Part shown: piece after piece, positions 4,042-6,495 of the stretch
Position numbering within the stretch: position 1 is the first letter of the stretch
Layout of the letters: every line of letters begins with the position of its first letter
Assembly: GCA_955652655.1 (NCBI GenBank)
Contig: CATPCK010000857.1
Coordinates: 1 to 6,495 of the forward strand
DNA from: an uncultured Ktedonobacteraceae bacterium
Lineage (GTDB): Bacteria; Chloroflexota; Ktedonobacteria; Ktedonobacterales; Ktedonobacteraceae
Direction of reading: 5' to 3'
Length of the DNA stretch: 6,495 nt
The notes under the pieces: model-generated
The model's input: the letters and a program-made list of their open reading frames with translations, nothing else
Database searches by the model: none
Told to the model about the DNA's origin: nothing
Made by a program: the position numbers and the translations under genes

Positions 4042-6495
4042 ATGCTTTGGAGCAAGAGAACTGCCAAGAAGGTTGACCTCTTACCGCGCACCAGTAGCGA
4101 CGTGATTCCCCGAACCCGCCTCATTGAGCGCTTGAACGCCACCCTCGGCGGCAACGTCACTCTGATTTCTGCCCCTGCCGGCTTTGGCAAGACGACCCTG
4201 CTTGTCGAGTGGGCGCAGAGGAGTGAGCGGCACACGGCCTGGCTCTCCCTCGACGAACACGACAACGAGTTTCCCGTCTTCGTGCACGCGCTCACTGCTG
4301 CCTTGCAAACCGTCTTTCCCGGTGCGTGCCAGGCCACGGTCAGCCTCCTCAACGCGGCGCAGTTCCCCTCAGCCAATGGGGTGGCCGCCCTGCTCATCAA
4401 TGAGCTGGCCGATATGCCTGACGATTTCATCCTGGTGCTGGACGACTATCACCTCATTCACACCAGCGAGGTGCACACCTTGCTCGATCTGCAGATCGAG
4501 CATCTGCCTCCCCAACTGCACCTGGTGCTGGCCACGCGCTTCGATCCGCCGCTGCCACTTGCCAGGTGGCTGGCTAAGGGGTACCTGAATGAACTGCGCC
4601 GCGCCGACTTGCGTTTTACACTGCAGGAGACGGAAGCCTTTCTCACGCGTGTGCTGGGCAGCAAACTGGCACACGAAACCGCGGGTGCGCTCGAGGAGCG
4701 CACGGAGGGCTGGATTGCGGTGTTGCGACTGGCGGCGCTCTCGCTGCGCTACACCTCTGGCCGTGCGGCGTTCATAGAGCGTCTTGGCCACTCCACTGAC
4801 CGCAATATGAGCAGTTACCTGGTAGAGGAAGTGCTGGACCAGCTTGCGCCTGCCGTGCAGGAGTTGCTCGTACGGACATCGATGCTAGAGCAGATCTGCA
4901 CGGGGTTGTGTGTAGCGATTCTCGGCAGTGATGCCTCTCGCGAACAAGTGCAAGCCATCCTGGACTGGGTAGAGCGCTCGAACCTCTTTCTTGTCCCCCT
5001 CGACGAGCGCCAGGGGTGGTATCGCTTTCACCCCCTGTTTCAGGGGCTCTTGCAGCAGCGCTTGCGGGCGCGCGGCAGCACCGAGGAGCTTGCGACGCTG
5101 CACCAGCGAGCGAGCGCGTGGTATGCCCAGCAGGGTCTGATCGAGGAAGCGCTCCAGCACGCGCTGGCAGCAGGAGATGTCTCAGGCGCGGCGCGCCTGG
5201 TGGAAGGACAATTCCTCTGGGCGTTCGAGCACGATCAGTGGGTGCTGTTGGAGCACTGGCTTCACCTGTTGCCGGAGGAGCAGATCCAGAGTAGTCCCGG
5301 CCTGCTGCTCGCCAGGACATGGACCTTGCAGGCCCACGGGCAGGTCACAGACTTTCCGCGCTTGTTGAGGGCTGCCGAGCGGCTCTTAGCAACCAGCGGC
5401 AGCGGCGCGCATGTTCAGGACGACCCGCAGCGCAGTCTCCTCCATGCGCTCATCGCGATTGAATGGAGCCAGTTCCATTATCAAACAGGACAGGTACAGG
5501 CGAGCCTGCAGAGCGCTCGCTCTGCGCTGGACTGGCTCCCGCCAGGTGAGGAGTTTGTGGCAATCTTTGCCATGCAGTACCTGGCAGTCTCCCTTCAGGC
5601 CACCGGGCAAGAAGACGTTGCGCTCGGTACACTGCAGCAGGCGCTGAGAGAACGATCAACGAAGCTCACCAGCACTGCTCGCCTTCTCTTTCCCCAGGCG
5701 CTCGTCTATCTGGCGGCGGGCAAACTTCCTCAACTGGAACACACGGCGCGACACTTGGTGCAAGTCGCGCAGGAGGCCGGTATGCCGATATGCCACTATT
5801 GGGCCCACTGGTACCTGGGGATGGTGTATTACGAATGGAACGACGTGGATGCGGCGGTCTATCACTTCTCTGTCGTGATCGCCAACCAGCACCACGCGCA
5901 CTTTTGGGCGGTGCAGGAAGCCATGTGCGTCTTAGCCTTCACCTATCAAGCTCAGGGGTTGGTCACCCAGGCGCAAGAGACCGCTCGGACCATGCTCGAA
6001 TGGGTGCAGGAACAGCACAACCTACCCCAGCTCCTGACGGCCTATGTCTTTTGTGGACGGTTGGCACTCGTGCAGGACGAGGTGGAGGAGGCCGGGCAGT
6101 GGCTCGAGATGGCGGGAGAGCAAGAAGTACGGGGGCCGATGATGTTCTTTGAAGACCCGCCCATCACCAGAGCCTGGATGCTGCTGGCCCAAGGCGATCA
6201 GGCGAGTGTGGCACAGGGGCAAGCGCTCCTCACCGCCCTCTTACAGCATGTCGAAGCCATGCACAGCACACGCAAGACGATCCAGGTGCTGGTCTTACAA
6301 GCGCTGGCCTACGATCTGCAGGGGCGTGTGACCGAGGCGCTTGACGTGCTGGAACGCGCGCTTGCCCTGGGGCGTCACGCTGGCTTCGTGCGCACCTTTG
6401 CCGATGTGCCGAAGCTTTCTCGATTGCTGCTGGAACTGCGCAAGCGCCGCAAAGTGCTCCAGGTGGTTGACAGTAAAATGGACGCTTACCTGCAA
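4042..6495 (+). CDS. MalT/LAL-type LuxR-family ATP-dependent transcription regulator (runs off right edge)
   Basis: This is a large cytoplasmic signal-transducing ATPase activator of the MalT-like LAL group: nucleotide and inducer binding are expected to drive assembly and DNA binding through a C-terminal LuxR HTH. From ATG 4042, 818 codons are open to the edge. The N-terminus shows the usual lead-in (LLPRTSSDVIPRTRLIERL), Walker A SAPAGFGKTT (43-52), WLSLDEHDN (67-75), Walker B FILVLDDYH (129-137), the group's LVLATRFDPPLPLARW (161-176) and ELRRADLRFT. Next come GWIAVLRLAALSL, SSYLVEEVLDQLAP, FHPLFQGLLQQRL and the helix WYAQQGLIEEALQHALAAGD; the rest is TPR-like helical repeats, ending near FVRTFADVPKLSRLLLELRK. 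MalT has 901 aa and LAL proteins often about 850-950, so roughly 50-130 residues including the HTH should lie beyond the window. No frameshift was seen. The inducer is unknown; the MalT likeness does not mean maltose. It diverges from the XRE-NB-ARC gene. Confidence 0.93.
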   Translation, partial: MLWSKRTAKKVDLLPRTSSDVIPRTRLIERLNATLGGNVTLISAPAGFGKTTLLVEWAQRSERHTAWLSLDEHDNEFPVFVHALTAALQTVFPGACQATVSLLNAAQFPSANGVAALLINELADMPDDFILVLDDYHLIHTSEVHTLLDLQIEHLPPQLHLVLATRFDPPLPLARWLAKGYLNELRRADLRFTLQETEAFLTRVLGSKLAHETAGALEERTEGWIAVLRLAALSLRYTSGRAAFIERLGHSTDRNMSSYLVEEVLDQLAPAVQELLVRTSMLEQICTGLCVAILGSDASREQVQAILDWVERSNLFLVPLDERQGWYRFHPLFQGLLQQRLRARGSTEELATLHQRASAWYAQQGLIEEALQHALAAGDVSGAARLVEGQFLWAFEHDQWVLLEHWLHLLPEEQIQSSPGLLLARTWTLQAHGQVTDFPRLLRAAERLLATSGSGAHVQDDPQRSLLHALIAIEWSQFHYQTGQVQASLQSARSALDWLPPGEEFVAIFAMQYLAVSLQATGQEDVALGTLQQALRERSTKLTSTARLLFPQALVYLAAGKLPQLEHTARHLVQVAQEAGMPICHYWAHWYLGMVYYEWNDVDAAVYHFSVVIANQHHAHFWAVQEAMCVLAFTYQAQGLVTQAQETARTMLEWVQEQHNLPQLLTAYVFCGRLALVQDEVEEAGQWLEMAGEQEVRGPMMFFEDPPITRAWMLLAQGDQASVAQGQALLTALLQHVEAMHSTRKTIQVLVLQALAYDLQGRVTEALDVLERALALGRHAGFVRTFADVPKLSRLLLELRKRRKVLQVVDSKMDAYLQ

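Noticed and set aside
4772..5320. Minus-strand 182-codon open frame
   Set aside because: Antisense shadow of the LuxR-family gene, rich in Ala, Arg, Pro and Ser, with no family pattern.
1..6495. Insertion sequences, CRISPR arrays, tRNA or rRNA genes
   Set aside because: No transposase-like protein, regularly spaced repeat array or recognisable structural RNA was found on either strand.

Overview
The window is chromosomal DNA of moderately high GC content holding three gene units. Two lie on the minus strand in its left half and one on the plus strand in its right half, around a divergent intergenic region of about 540 bases. The style of the regulators (XRE helix-turn-helix fused to NB-ARC and TPR, and a MalT-like LuxR-family ATPase) and the sequence flavour around the XRE domain resemble the large regulator families of Ktedonobacteria (Chloroflexota). 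This placement is from memory of family style, not from a search.

Layout. (1) Positions 1046 to 1, minus strand: N-terminal 348 codons of an APC-superfamily amino acid permease, running off the left edge. A strong Shine-Dalgarno sits at ideal distance from an ATA codon, where an ATG would be expected. (2) Positions 3502 to 1121, minus strand: a broken STAND-type regulator. The intact front part (XRE HTH, linker, NB-ARC ATPase; 484 aa) ends at 2048. The C-terminal TPR part continues in the next frame (about 2070 to 1213). A decayed tail of a LuxR-type HTH is still readable in a third segment down to 1121. The winged-helix end and early TPR part normally found between NB-ARC and these TPRs appear to be missing, so this looks like an internal deletion with frameshift, or a chimera of two paralogues. 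(3) Positions 3503 to 4041: intergenic region with several dyad symmetries and a repeated motif of about 13 bases. (4) Positions 4042 to 6495, plus strand: a MalT/LAL-type LuxR-family ATP-dependent regulator, open to the right edge and lacking only the C-terminal HTH that should follow outside the window.

How they fit together: two large signal-sensing ATPase regulators face away from each other across one shared control region, and a permease follows the broken one on the same strand. The permease could once have been a target or partner of the broken regulator, but that is inference only. I see no CRISPR array, tRNA, rRNA, insertion sequence or phage gene. I found no clear novel system; the most notable content is the decaying multi-domain regulator and the structured divergent promoter region.
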